DNA of 64,000 bases from Candidatus Eiseniibacteriota bacterium (GCA_029569475.1 JAKQSZ010000017.1:9069-73068); one strand, 5' to 3'. Positions 44,531-53,469 are shown, counted from the stretch's first letter. The notes: a model not told the origin generated them from the sequence alone. Made by a program: numbers and translations.

Positions 44531-45933
44531 GCGCCACTCCTGGCATCCAGCGGATGAACCTGACAAGCCTCCCCCGGCTCGATCCAGGGCCGGTCAGGTG
44601 GGAGGAGGATCAGGCAGTCGGCGCGCGAAGCCGATACGAGATCCCCGGATCCGTTCGATGGAGCTTCGGTTACTTGTACAGACCCATCTTCTTGTACAAG
44701 CATGTTGCCCAGCACGAAGTGGGTCAGTCCGGGTTGGCGGCGGATGGCGGAGGCCGAGGTGGCCGTGACTGTCCATGGGTCCGGCGCCTCCTGGCCGGCG
44801 ACGCGACGCAGGTAGGGAAGCAGGAACTCCCAGGCCGTCACGTGCACCGACACGGGATTGCCGGGCAGGCCAAAGGCGGCACGGCGGTCGCGGCCTGAGG
44901 AGCGGGTGGCAAAGAGAAAAGGGCGTCCCGGCCGCATGGCCACGCGATGCAGGTGGATGCGGAAACCGCATTGACGAAGCGCATCGGGCACCAGGTCCTT
45001 CTCTCCGGCGGACACGCCGCCGGTCAAGACGACCACATCAGCCCGGGCCGCGCGTTCGATCCGGGCGCACAGACTCGCCAGGGTGTCGCTCGCCCGCCAG
45101 GAGCCGAGCATCTCCGCGGTTCCCGCCAGTAGTCCGCGGAGCATCGGTCCGTTGCTGTCCCGGATCTGCTCCGCCGAAATCGCGGCGCCGGCGGCCACGA
45201 TCTCCGAGCCCGTGGTGACGAGACCCACCCGGGGAAGACGAAAAACGGGCAGCGTAACCCGGCCGGCGGACGCCGCGGCCGCCAGGTGGCGCGCCCGCAA
45301 TAGGGTTCCCCGCTGCAGGAGCAGGGCGCCGCGCCGCGCATCTTCGCCCCGGTCGGCGATGCCGGGCCTGCGGGGCGACTTCCCCACCACCGTGCCCTTG
45401 GAAGCGGAGCCCGTGGACGCACCACCGGCGGGCAGTTCTCCCGCCGGCTCCCCGCTTGACCGGGCGGGCTTCGTGAGGAACGGACCGGTGAGCCGGACAC
45501 GTCCCGAGTCCACGAGGGTCGATCGTTCCACCATGACAACCCCGTCGGCGCCGGGGGGCACGGGCGCGCCGGTCATGACCTGCACCGCTGTTCCCGGCTG
45601 CAGCCGGCCGGGGAAGCGCTGGCCGGCGTGGACGCGCCCGAGAATCGTGAACACGGCACCTTCCCGCCACTCCCCATCGAGGCGGATGGCGTAGCCGTCG
45701 AGGGCGGCCCGATCGAAGGGGGGCAGATCCCGTTCGGCTCGCACCGCGGCAGCCAGCACCATCCCGGCCGCGGTCTCGATCCGCGCATCTTCACGAACGC
45801 GTGGCAAAGGGTGACGCGCCAGGATTGCCCGGGTTTCTTCGACGGACAGCGGGGCGTCGGCCGCGCGCGCAACGATGGCCGGCCGGCGCGATCCCCCGCC
45901 GCGGCGCCCGGGCGCGTGACCGGACGACGCCAT
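44527..45933 (-). CDS. moeA: Molybdopterin molybdenumtransferase (MoeA) with an inserted linker
   Basis: 468 residues. MoeA domains: ERDLPPFDRAALDGYAI, VMTGAPVPPGADGVVMVE, GLVTTGSEIVAAG, LTGGVSAGEKDLVPDAL, FGLPGNPVSVHVTAWEFLLPYLR. It inserts molybdenum into molybdopterin-AMP. A Ser/Gly/Pro-rich stretch at about residues 185-235 (SSGEPAGELPAGGASTGSAS) interrupts the region before domain III and lengthens the protein against the usual 400-410. Start ATG 45933 overlaps the decarboxylase stop by one base. The moaC gene follows with a 4-nt overlap. The rest of the Mo-cofactor genes are elsewhere. Confidence 0.93.
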   Translation of the reverse strand: MASSGHAPGRRGGGSRRPAIVARAADAPLSVEETRAILARHPLPRVREDARIETAAGMVLAAAVRAERDLPPFDRAALDGYAIRLDGEWREGAVFTILGRVHAGQRFPGRLQPGTAVQVMTGAPVPPGADGVVMVERSTLVDSGRVRLTGPFLTKPARSSGEPAGELPAGGASTGSASKGTVVGKSPRRPGIADRGEDARRGALLLQRGTLLRARHLAAAASAGRVTLPVFRLPRVGLVTTGSEIVAAGAAISAEQIRDSNGPMLRGLLAGTAEMLGSWRASDTLASLCARIERAARADVVVLTGGVSAGEKDLVPDALRQCGFRIHLHRVAMRPGRPFLFATRSSGRDRRAAFGLPGNPVSVHVTAWEFLLPYLRRVAGQEAPDPWTVTATSASAIRRQPGLTHFVLGNMLVQEDGSVQVTEAPSNGSGDLVSASRADCLILLPPDRPWIEPGEACQVHPLDARSGA

Positions 45934-47381
45934 CACGCCACCCGTCCGCGCTCGGCCTGCAGCACGTCCCAGGCGAGGCGGACGTGCCGCTCCTCCGTGC
46001 GGAGATTCCCCACGGCGAGCCGCAGGACGTAAGTCCCCCGCAATCGCGTATGCGAGAGATAGACACGGCCGCCCGCGTTGACCCGTTCCAGCAGATCCTG
46101 GTTGCGCTGATCGAGCTGCGCGTCGTCGAGACCCGGCCAGGTTGCACGGAAGCAGACGACCGAGAAGGGCACGGGCGCCATCCGCTGGAAACCTTCGTCC
46201 CCGTCGATCCAGGAGGCGAAGAGCCGTCCGAGACGGCAGTGCTCGCGCAGGCGCTTGCGCAATCCCTCCACGCCAAAGGCGCGCAGCACCCACCAGAGCT
46301 TGATCGCCCGGAACCGCCGGCCGAGCTGGACGCCGTAGTCCATCAGGTTGACGGCCTCCTCACTGGACTGCAGGTAGTCGGGGACCAGATGGAAGGCGCG
46401 CCGCAGCACCTCCGGATGCCGCGTGTAGAGGGCGCTGGCATCGATGGGAGTGAAGAGCCACTTGTGCGGGTTGGTCACGAGGGAGTCGGCATGCTGGCAC
46501 CCGGCCATGCACCAGCGATACTCCGGCAGGATGGCGGCCGAACCCGCGTAGGCCGCGTCGACGTGAAGCCAGAGCGACTCCCGGCGACAGATCTGCGCCA
46601 GCTCTTCCACCGGATCGACGCTGGTCGTCGAAGTCGTGCCGACCGTGGCCGAGACCGCGAAGGGGATCCAGCCGGAAGCACGATCCTCCCGGACCGCTTC
46701 CGCCAGCGCGGCCGGCAGCATGCGGTAGGCCTCGTCGGTCTCGATCTTGCGGACGCCGGCAAGACCGAGCCCCAGGGTGATCGCGGCCTTCTCGACCGAG
46801 GAGTGCGCCTGGGTGGAGGTGTAGAGCCGCAGCCTCCCCGCTCCGGAGAGACCGGCGGTGCGGACGTCGAGGCCCGGAACCGCCTCACGGGCGGCGGCCA
46901 GCGCGCAGAGCGTGCTGACCGATGCGGTGTCGGTCAGGATGCCGAAGAGCCCCTCGGGCAAGCCGATCATCTCGCGAAGCCAGTCCAGGACGACCTGCTC
47001 GAGTTCCGTGGTCGACGGAGAGGTCCGCCAGAGCATGGCATTGGTGTTCAGGGCCGCCGCCGCCAGCTCTCCCAGAATCCCGGGGGCGGAAGCCGTGATT
47101 CCGAAGTAGGCGAAAAAACAGGGGTGGTTCCAGTGGGTGACCCCCGGAAGAACGACCTGGTCCAGATCGCGGAGGAGAGCGCTGAACGGCTCGCCTTCAG
47201 CGGGCGCCGAGCGGGGCAGGGCCCGCCGGATGTCGCCGGGCTTGACCCGGGACAGCACCGGCAGTTCCTCCACGTTCTCCAGGTAACGCGCGACCCAATC
47301 CACCAGTTCGCGCCCCGCCGCGCGGAACTCCTCGGGTGACCAGTCCCTCGGACCGGCCGGAGTGTCGGTCGAATTCTTCAT
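45933..47381 (-). CDS. PLP-dependent group II (aromatic-amino-acid-like) decarboxylase
   Basis: 482 residues from ATG 47381. Opening EEFRAAGRELVDWVARYLENV, GVTHWNHPCFFAYF, TSPSTTELEQVVLDWL, AHSSVEKAA with the PLP-stacking H193, LWLHVDAAYAGSAA with D275, and NPHKWLFTPIDASALY with the Schiff-base lysine K307. This is the AADC/histidine decarboxylase branch; substrate likely Trp, Tyr, Phe or related, which residues alone do not tell. It is first in an overlapping operon with moeA and moaC. A functional link between an amine-forming enzyme and Mo-cofactor is not obvious; a shared transcript is what the overlaps show. Confidence 0.93.
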   Translation of the reverse strand: MKNSTDTPAGPRDWSPEEFRAAGRELVDWVARYLENVEELPVLSRVKPGDIRRALPRSAPAEGEPFSALLRDLDQVVLPGVTHWNHPCFFAYFGITASAPGILGELAAAALNTNAMLWRTSPSTTELEQVVLDWLREMIGLPEGLFGILTDTASVSTLCALAAAREAVPGLDVRTAGLSGAGRLRLYTSTQAHSSVEKAAITLGLGLAGVRKIETDEAYRMLPAALAEAVREDRASGWIPFAVSATVGTTSTTSVDPVEELAQICRRESLWLHVDAAYAGSAAILPEYRWCMAGCQHADSLVTNPHKWLFTPIDASALYTRHPEVLRRAFHLVPDYLQSSEEAVNLMDYGVQLGRRFRAIKLWWVLRAFGVEGLRKRLREHCRLGRLFASWIDGDEGFQRMAPVPFSVVCFRATWPGLDDAQLDQRNQDLLERVNAGGRVYLSHTRLRGTYVLRLAVGNLRTEERHVRLAWDVLQAERGRVA

Positions 47382-47498
47382 TCCGCGATCATACTGCAAC
47401 GACGGCGCAGGCCGCCAACGCAGCCGTGACCCGGAGTGACCCGGGATCCCACGCCAGCATCGGATGGACGAGCCCTTCCACGGCCGGCAAAGGCGGCG

Positions 47499-47590
47499 CA
47501 TCAAGGCGGATCGTGCGGGCCCACCAACACGGATCGCGCGGGCGCATCAACACATATCGTGCGTGCGCATCAACACGGATCATGCGGCCG
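47499..47590. repeat. Intergenic 4 x 23-bp tandem repeat
   Basis: Four contiguous 23-bp units beginning catcaaggcggatcgtgcgg, caccaacacggatcgcgcgg, catcaacacatatcgtgcgt and catcaacacggatcatgcgg. No spacers, so not CRISPR. The tract lies between the start of the decarboxylase gene and the terminator of the Cys-rich gene. Confidence 0.9.
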
Positions 47591-47629
47591 AGCGGAACGG
47601 GACCTCTCCGGCATGCCGGCGAGGCGGAA

Positions 47630-47662
47630 CGACAAAGGCCCCCGGATCACTCCGGAGGCCTT
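47630..47662 (-). terminator. Rho-independent terminator of the Cys-rich protein gene
   Basis: On the minus strand AAGGCCTCCGGA-GTGA-TCCGGGGGCCTT, a 12-bp stem with one mismatch, is followed directly by TTTGTCGTT. It lies about 100 bp past the stop at 47763 and is the best terminator in the window. Confidence 0.75.
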
Positions 47663-47762
47663 GCGTCATTCCGATATCCACCCGGGCCGCTGGTTCCGGC
47701 ACACCGTACCGGACCGCAACGCCGGACCACAACCGGCGCGGTCCCGGGCCGGCGGGATCCGA

Positions 47763-48386
47763 TCAGCTCTTCTTGACGACGGTCTTGTCGGACTTGACCT
47801 TATCGTCGACCGTCACCATCATGCCGGCGCAGCAGGACTCGGGCGACTCGCCCCGCACGGCCATCACGACGCTGTTCTCGGTCTTGGTCACGGTGCACTT
47901 GTTCGCGCAGCTCTGCTTGTCGGTCGCGCAGGCCTTGGCGTGCTCACTGAGGGCCTTCTCGATCGCGGCCAGGTCCTTGCCCGTGAAGATGAGGTCGACG
48001 CCGCCGTCGACGGAGACCTTGGTGACCTCGGTGCCCTCGGGAAACATGGTGGACGCCGTGGTGGTCGCAGAGTTCTTGCTCGCGCAGCAAGAGCTGCCGG
48101 CCGACGCGGTCTTCAGGGAGGCGCAGGAACCGGCCGCCTTGCCGGCGACCGCGCACGACTTGCCGTCGGTCGACGCCTGCTTGACCGAGGCGCAGCCCGA
48201 CGCGCCGCTGGCCTTGGCCGTCTGAACCGCACCCTTGCTGCCGCAACCGGACTCGTTGCTCACCTTGCTCGCAGTCGTCTTGCCTTCGCCATCGCAGGCG
48301 CCGGCGGTCACGGGGGCGAGGGTCAGGACGGCCGCAACAGAGAGACCGAGGAGGATGGCTCCCGCCGTTTGGATCTTCTTGGTCAT
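47763..48386 (-). CDS. Small Cys-rich exported protein
   Basis: 207 residues. Ribosome binding site AAAGGAAA before ATG 48386, then signal peptide MTKKIQTAGAILLGLSVAA ending near TAGA. The mature protein has 12 Cys, among them SGC, SSCC, KACATDKQSCANKC and ESCCAG, set in a Ser/Ala/Lys-rich background. A folded part seems to start near residue 115 (TEVTKVSVDGGVDLIFTGKDL). Codons and amino acids (many Lys, Thr, Ser, Val) are less G+C-driven than the neighbours, and it has its own terminator, as expected of a well-expressed gene. Family unknown. Metal binding or disulfide-rich stabilisation in the periplasm is a guess; no thioredoxin or metallothionein motif is clear. Confidence 0.82.
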   Translation of the reverse strand: MTKKIQTAGAILLGLSVAAVLTLAPVTAGACDGEGKTTASKVSNESGCGSKGAVQTAKASGASGCASVKQASTDGKSCAVAGKAAGSCASLKTASAGSSCCASKNSATTTASTMFPEGTEVTKVSVDGGVDLIFTGKDLAAIEKALSEHAKACATDKQSCANKCTVTKTENSVVMAVRGESPESCCAGMMVTVDDKVKSDKTVVKKS

Positions 48387-48786
48387 GGTCTTCGTTTCCT
48401 TTCTGTGCGTGGCGCCGGGGTTCGTCCCGGCCCTGCGTTGGCTGGGCTTTATTGTCGTCCTTGCTGATGTCGCGCTTTCTGATCAGCGTCCGGCGACTCG
48501 GACCGTTCAGCGGGCCTGTGCCGGGAGGGTAGCAGATCCACAGGTCCGCTAGTGCCCCGAATCAGGAATTCTACTCATGAGAACGCCTCCGGTTTCCGGT
48601 CACCGCCTCGGCGAGCGATTATTTCTCTCCGGCCCCTGCCCCGGCGGGGCGTCTCGCATCGGGGAACGGGACCAAACAGCCCCCCTGACGGCGGAGCTGT
48701 CCAGTCGTCCGTCCGACGGCCTCCACGCCGCCCGTCCCGCGCCCACAAGTTGTTCGTCCCAAACCAGCAACCTGTCCATTCGGCGC
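48387..48786. other. Gap upstream of the Cys-rich gene
   Basis: About 400 bp. The strand leading into the Cys-rich gene holds GACAATAAAG about 70 bp before its ATG, which might be part of a promoter, but no matching -35 is clear. The other half, toward 48786, follows the end of the 48787 gene and shows no gene or strong hairpin. Confidence 0.5.
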
Positions 48787-49287
48787 CTACAAGGTGACGG
48801 ACGGAATCGAGACCGAGCAGCGCACCGTCGCCTCCGGAGGTCCGCCTGGCTGCCCGTGGATCGTGACTTCCAGGTCAAGCGACTGATAGATGCAGAGCCG
48901 CATGGTTGGGGTTGCGCAGTAGTATACCAGAAGATCGATCCTCACCCGCCCCTGACCACTTCCAACCAGCAAAGGGATGGCGATGGGGAACCGGGGCTCG
49001 GTGGTCTGCAGCCGGAAACGTTCGTCCGGTATGGAAACGATCGACCCATCCCCGGTCGCGGTCAGTTCGAAGGGAGCCTCGTGGCTGAGTTCATGGCCGG
49101 GGGGAAGCGCGACATCGATCAACAACCTCGAGTGTCCGCACCCCAGAACCACCACCTCCGGAGAGACGGGCGGGCCCGGTACGTGACCCTCGCCCCTCAA
49201 CCGGCCCGGATCAGGCTCACGGGCTCCGGAGGGAGTACCAGCGGTCGAGGGAGAGGAGCGACGGGGCTCGGGCGACTGGGTATCCAT
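48787..49287 (-). CDS. Stand-alone domain like the C-terminus of NHLRC2-type thioredoxin proteins
   Basis: 166 residues from ATG 49287. The first 40 are Pro/Arg/Ser-rich; then a beta-rich domain: LLIDVALPPGHELSHEAPFE, FPIAIPLLVGSGQGRVRIDL, LVYYCATPTMRLCIYQSLDL. From memory this strand order and the YYC...C pair resemble the tail that follows NHL repeats in NHLRC2-like thioredoxin-fold proteins. Here the thioredoxin and NHL parts are absent. No signal peptide is visible. The gene starts 47 nt after the cyclophilin stop, so both may be transcribed together. Confidence in the gene is fair, in the family moderate. Confidence 0.6.
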   Translation of the reverse strand: MDTQSPEPRRSSPSTAGTPSGAREPDPGRLRGEGHVPGPPVSPEVVVLGCGHSRLLIDVALPPGHELSHEAPFELTATGDGSIVSIPDERFRLQTTEPRFPIAIPLLVGSGQGRVRIDLLVYYCATPTMRLCIYQSLDLEVTIHGQPGGPPEATVRCSVSIPSVTL

Positions 49288-49334
49288 GTGATGGGGGTCT
49301 TTCCTTCAGATCGTTGGCGCCTGACTCTCCCGCA

Positions 49335-50006
49335 TCAGTCGCCGGCGGGGCGAACCCGCGCCGACTTGATGACGATCGGCGTGGCCGGCAGCGATCGGGC
49401 GAGGCTTCCATCCTGCTGGACGTCCGCGGGATTCCGCACGACCTCCACGCCCCGAATACGGTCCAGTACATCCATCCCCTCCACCACACGGCCAAAGACT
49501 GCGTAGCCGGTCGGGTTGGCGGCGGGGTTGTAGTCGAGTGAAGGGTTGTCCGCCAGGTTGAAGAAGAACTGGCAGGTCGCGCTGCCGGCCTCCTGTCCCC
49601 GCGCCATCGCCACCGTGCCGCGCAAGTTCCGCAAGCCATTGCGCGATTCGAGCGGGATCGGCGGATAGGGGGGAAGCTTCTGGCGCATGTCCGGCAGGTA
49701 GCCCCCGCCCTGGATGATGAAACCGTCGACGACCCGGTGCAGAATGGTTCCGTCATAGAACCCCTGCTCAACGTGGGCCAGGAAGTTGCGCACCGTGGCC
49801 GGCGCCTTCTCCGGGAAAAACTCCAGGACGATGTCCCCCAGCGACGTTGCCAGCACCACGCGAGGAGCGACCGGCGCCGTCCCGGATTCGGTCGAGGCGG
49901 CAGCGCTTCCTCCGGGGGAAGCCGCGACCAGGACCGTAGCCCCGGCGATGAAAGCGAACATCAGAGCCACCGCGAGAGCAATCTGGCGGAGGCGATCCGA
50001 CAACAT
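49335..50006 (-). CDS. Exported cyclophilin-type peptidyl-prolyl isomerase
   Basis: 223 residues. A hydrophobic N-terminal stretch (IALAVALMFAFIAGATVLVA) is a signal peptide or anchor. The cyclophilin core starts about residue 48: VVLATSLGDIVLEFFPEKAP, FYDGTILHRVVDGFIIQGGG with the conserved Arg, TVAMARGQEAGSATCQFFFN, and YAVFGRVVEGMDVLDRI. All main active-site positions (R, F, Q) seem present. Catalyses prolyl cis-trans isomerisation during periplasmic folding. Followed in the same direction by the NHLRC2-tail-like gene. Confidence 0.93.
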   Translation of the reverse strand: MLSDRLRQIALAVALMFAFIAGATVLVAASPGGSAAASTESGTAPVAPRVVLATSLGDIVLEFFPEKAPATVRNFLAHVEQGFYDGTILHRVVDGFIIQGGGYLPDMRQKLPPYPPIPLESRNGLRNLRGTVAMARGQEAGSATCQFFFNLADNPSLDYNPAANPTGYAVFGRVVEGMDVLDRIRGVEVVRNPADVQQDGSLARSLPATPIVIKSARVRPAGD

Positions 50007-50276
50007 GGTACCCCCTCGCCGGCACGCCGTTTCGGGGCCGCGCGCGACCTCAACCTAGCAAATGGCCCCGTTGCCTGACAACTGCCCGCCACCGTGGCGG
50101 CCTGGACGCAGGCCGGGGTCCGCGGAGGCAAGCCCGCCGCCTGACATGGGGGCGAGTCCTTGACGGGTCATCCGTCATCCCCAAGAATGCGCGCTGGCGA
50201 TCTGCACTCGCCGCATCCGGAGACCTCACGGCCGGCGCCGGATCTGCCCGGCCCCAATCATCGGGAGGGGTTACCT

Positions 50277-51569
50277 ATGTTGAAGGCACCGCGAGGAACG
50301 CAGCCGTCCTTGCTTCCGAACAATCATCACCAGCCGCCGCGAATCCGCCCGGATGCGGGGTTGCCCGACAGCAAGGCATCGCGACGGCCGGCGCTTCCCT
50401 GGCGCATGGCCGCCGGATTGGCCGTGCTTGCCGCTGTCGCCGCCATCGCGGCGTTGGCCGGCCACTCGGCCGCCAGCGAACCGCCCGCGGTGACCGGCAA
50501 GAACAATGATCTCCAGATCAGCGGGACAGCCTGGTTCACCTGGCGCTACAAGCTCGCCGAAGAGCCGGCCCTGGAGTCCGGCGGCAGCGGGCTGGGCCGC
50601 TCCGGCGAGAGCTTCCAGGACACCCACTCCTTCGACATGGACCGCTTGTACCTGACGCTCGACTACCTTCTGACGGATCGCTACACCTGGAACACCGTCA
50701 TCGAGGCATCCAATCAGGGCGGCAACCTGAACATTCTCCTCAAGCGCGCCGGCCTGCGTATCAAGGAACCCTTCGGCCTGGGCGGGACCTCCATGCAGTT
50801 CGGGCAGATCGGCCATCCGATGACCGGGCACGTCGAGGGCCTCTGGGGCTACCGCGTCGTGTCCAGGACGCCGGTCGATCGCTACATGGGGATCTCCACC
50901 ACGTGGCTAGGCGTCTCCGGCGCCGGCAGTCTGTTGGACAAGCATCTCGAGGTCGAGGGAATGCTGGCCAATCCGAAAGCCTTCAACCAGACCGACGCCA
51001 ATGACGACGGCGACGCCATCCCGGTGCGATCGAAGTACGTGTCCCTCATGGCCAGGACCACGGTGACCCCTCTGCCGTCAGATGAGGTTCTGAAGGGGCT
51101 GGCCCTCACGGTCTTCGGCCAGTACGCGCCCAACGACGTCGCCTCCGGCCAGCCGGCCGATGCCGGCAGGAACAACACCACGTGGTTGGGGTTCTTTCCG
51201 CACTACAGCGGAAACAGCTTCCGGATCGGGCTGGAGTGCTACCGGCGTTGGCACGAGGCAGCGTCGGACAGCGCCTCCACCAGCAGCAGCACCGCGATCA
51301 CGACCTATGCCGGTGGCTTCGGGAGCCTGTCCATCACCGAGAAGGCCAGGGTCTTCGCCCGGCTTGACTGGGTCGATCCCGGACGGTCCGGTCCCGGCGC
51401 CGTCAACCCGGATCCCTACCTGGTCCTCATGGCCGGCGCCTCCCGGCAGTACAACAAGGCCGTACGCGGCATCTTGGACGTCGAATACGTCCGCTTCGAG
51501 GATCCCGACCATGGCCCGTCCCTCGATTCCGACGTGATCGTCTCCGCCCGGATCGACGTCGCGCTCTAG
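50277..51569 (+). CDS. Porin-like outer-membrane protein
   Basis: 430 residues. Ribosome binding site gggagggg sets ATG 50277, leaving a basic Pro-rich lead of about 45 residues before the signal-type helix (MAAGLAVLAAVAAIAALAGH); an ATG at 50406 starts right at this helix but has no ribosome binding site. The mature protein is a series of strands with aromatic girdles (TAWFTWRYKLAEE, MDRLYLTLDYLLTDRYTWN, IGLECYRRWHE, VRGILDVEYVRFED) and ends in SARIDVAL. Most likely a porin of the kind often annotated as phosphate-selective or general; ligand unknown. A perfect hairpin directly follows the stop. Confidence 0.8.
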   Translation: MLKAPRGTQPSLLPNNHHQPPRIRPDAGLPDSKASRRPALPWRMAAGLAVLAAVAAIAALAGHSAASEPPAVTGKNNDLQISGTAWFTWRYKLAEEPALESGGSGLGRSGESFQDTHSFDMDRLYLTLDYLLTDRYTWNTVIEASNQGGNLNILLKRAGLRIKEPFGLGGTSMQFGQIGHPMTGHVEGLWGYRVVSRTPVDRYMGISTTWLGVSGAGSLLDKHLEVEGMLANPKAFNQTDANDDGDAIPVRSKYVSLMARTTVTPLPSDEVLKGLALTVFGQYAPNDVASGQPADAGRNNTTWLGFFPHYSGNSFRIGLECYRRWHEAASDSASTSSSTAITTYAGGFGSLSITEKARVFARLDWVDPGRSGPGAVNPDPYLVLMAGASRQYNKAVRGILDVEYVRFEDPDHGPSLDSDVIVSARIDVAL

Positions 51570-51574
51570 CGCCA

Positions 51575-51601
51575 GGCCGCCACGGAAACCTCGTGGCGGC
51601 C
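51575..51601 (+). terminator. Hairpin after porin-like gene
   Basis: Perfect 10-bp stem GGCCGCCACG / CGTGGCGGCC with a 7-nt loop, 5 nt past the stop codon. No T-run follows, so it may be a terminator of the G+C-rich kind or an mRNA 3'-end protector. Confidence 0.5.
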
Positions 51602-51796
51602 GGTCCCGCGCAACCTGCCCCGGCCCCCGGCGCTCCTTCCCCGGGTGCCGGGTCGTGGTCGCCTGCCACCCCCCGGCCCGTTCACCTTGCGTGGGCCCCG
51701 CGGCATGGCCCGGCCGGGCTAAGGGTCGGGGTGACTTCGGCCGATAAAGCGGACGGTGGGACATGTGACCTGTGGTTCCGCGTGCGTGGGAGCAGA

Positions 51797-53293
51797 ATGC
51801 CGTCTCGACTGCCGGACATCCGTCGCAGCCCCTGTTGGAGCAAGGTGCCGCCGCTGCTCGCGCTCGTGGCGCCGGTCCCGGTGGTGGTGGCTTGTGTCGT
51901 CTGGGCGATCGACCTTCGAGGGGACCACGAGGATTTCTCTCACGCGACCGCACAGCTTCACGCGGTCGCGGTGGCTCGCCAGGCTGCCGGCGCCATCGAC
52001 AGTGTCTGGTCCGCGCCTCCGGAAGCTGATCCGCAGGGATTCCTGAGGAATCTCGCGGATGCCGGGACCATCCAGGGATGCTGGGGAGATCTGCGGGCCA
52101 GCTACGCCGGGGACACCGCGGCGGCCGGTTGGGTAGCCGAGTTGCGCCACCAGTTTCCCGAAGCGTTCGCCCAGGCGCGAGAGGCGCTTCTTCGGAGAAT
52201 CCAGCGGGGGCTCACGCAACGATCGGAGGGCTCGAGCGGACGGACGCCCGCGCTCGCGCCTCACCAGGCCGGAGCGGACGAAGCCTGGACGGCCGACCAG
52301 GTGCGCCTGCGCCGCGAGGCCGGCGAAGTCCGATCCCGCCTGGACGCGCTGGAGCGGCTCTCGACCAGCCGCCTGGACCAGACCGCCGGCTCCGGCCGCC
52401 GCTTCGACCTTCTGTGCGCCGCGGCCGGACTTCTGGTGCTCTATCTCTTCGCCGCCCTGCACCGTACCCGGAGGCTGCGGGACCGGCACCTCCACGGCGC
52501 CCGCCTGGTGGAGGACATGCTTGAGTCCTACAGCCGCCGCCTGGAATCCATGAACGCGGAGTTGGAACAGGCGAGCCTGTTGAAGACGCAGTTCCTGGCC
52601 AACACGTCGCACGAGCTCCTGACGCCCCTCAACGGCGTGATTGGCTCCCTTGACCTTCTGCGGGAAGATCCGGACACCTCGCCGGCCGAGCGGCGCGAGC
52701 TCCTTGAGCAGGCCTCCACTTCCGCCGAGGCATTGCACGGGCTGATCCGCGACCTGTTGGATCTGTGCAAGCTCGAGGAGGGGAATCTGTCGCTGCGCTG
52801 CCGCAGTCTTGAACTGGGACCGATCATCGGGCGCGCCACCGGCCGCCATCGGACGACGATCCAGCAGAAGGGGCTTGCGCTTCTCGTGACCGCCCCATCG
52901 GGAGGCTGGCCGAGGATCCACGCCGACGCGCAGAGAACGGAGCAGGTCCTGCAGCACCTGCTGAGCAATGCATTGAAGTTCACCCCCGAGGGCTCCATTC
53001 GGATCACGGGGCGGCCGGAAGGCAATCAGGTCCGCATCGAGATCGCCGACACCGGGGTCGGCATCGCGAAGGAGAAGCTCCCCCGGGTCTTCGAGCTCTT
53101 CAGCCAGGCCGACGGCTCGCAGACCCGTCGCTTCGGCGGCACCGGGATGGGCCTGACGCTCTGCCGCCATCTGGTGCGCGGCATGGCAGGCCAGATCGGC
53201 ATCGAAAGCGAAGGGCCGGGCCGTGGCACGCGCGTGTGGTTCACCCTTCCCCTCGACAGCGCTGCGGCGTCGCAGACCAAGGAGGCCGCCTGA
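51797..53293 (+). CDS. Membrane sensor histidine kinase
   Basis: 498 residues from ATG 51797 with GGGAG 6 nt upstream. Two membrane helices, about residues 17-40 and 203-222, flank a helical periplasmic sensor of about 160 residues (ATAQLHAVAVARQAAG). A coiled linker follows (SRRLESMNAELEQASLLKTQ), then H-box LANTSHELLTPLNGVIG with H272, N-box HLLSNALKFTPEG, G1 IADTGVGIAKEKLP, F-box and G2 GGTGMGLTLCRHL. Canonical SHELRTPL reads SHELLTPL. No response regulator lies next to it, so it is an orphan kinase here. Confidence 0.93.
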   Translation: MPSRLPDIRRSPCWSKVPPLLALVAPVPVVVACVVWAIDLRGDHEDFSHATAQLHAVAVARQAAGAIDSVWSAPPEADPQGFLRNLADAGTIQGCWGDLRASYAGDTAAAGWVAELRHQFPEAFAQAREALLRRIQRGLTQRSEGSSGRTPALAPHQAGADEAWTADQVRLRREAGEVRSRLDALERLSTSRLDQTAGSGRRFDLLCAAAGLLVLYLFAALHRTRRLRDRHLHGARLVEDMLESYSRRLESMNAELEQASLLKTQFLANTSHELLTPLNGVIGSLDLLREDPDTSPAERRELLEQASTSAEALHGLIRDLLDLCKLEEGNLSLRCRSLELGPIIGRATGRHRTTIQQKGLALLVTAPSGGWPRIHADAQRTEQVLQHLLSNALKFTPEGSIRITGRPEGNQVRIEIADTGVGIAKEKLPRVFELFSQADGSQTRRFGGTGMGLTLCRHLVRGMAGQIGIESEGPGRGTRVWFTLPLDSAAASQTKEAA

Positions 53294-53314
53294 GGCGCGG
53301 CGGGGCGTCAGGCC

Positions 53315-53405
53315 TTCGATCGAACTCCACACGCCCCCTCGATCGACCCTCCACACGCGCCCGATCCCACTCTCCACAGGCCCTCGATCCGCCTTCGGCC
53401 ACAGC
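53315..53405. repeat. Intergenic ~23-bp tandem repeats after kinase gene
   Basis: Four degenerate units of 22-23 bp: ttcgatcgaactccacacgc, ctcgatcgaccctccacacg, ccgatcccactctccacagg and ctcgatccgccttcggccac. Lies 22 nt after the histidine kinase stop and before the next gene. Confidence 0.75.
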
Positions 53406-53469
53406 CTCAGACCTCCTGGTGTCCAGGACACCGAGCCGTTAAGCTGGCTGGCAGGTGGGGAAGGAGGAG

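Noticed and set aside
47499..47590. CRISPR array
   Set aside because: Four 23-bp units are contiguous with no spacers, and no cas gene is present.
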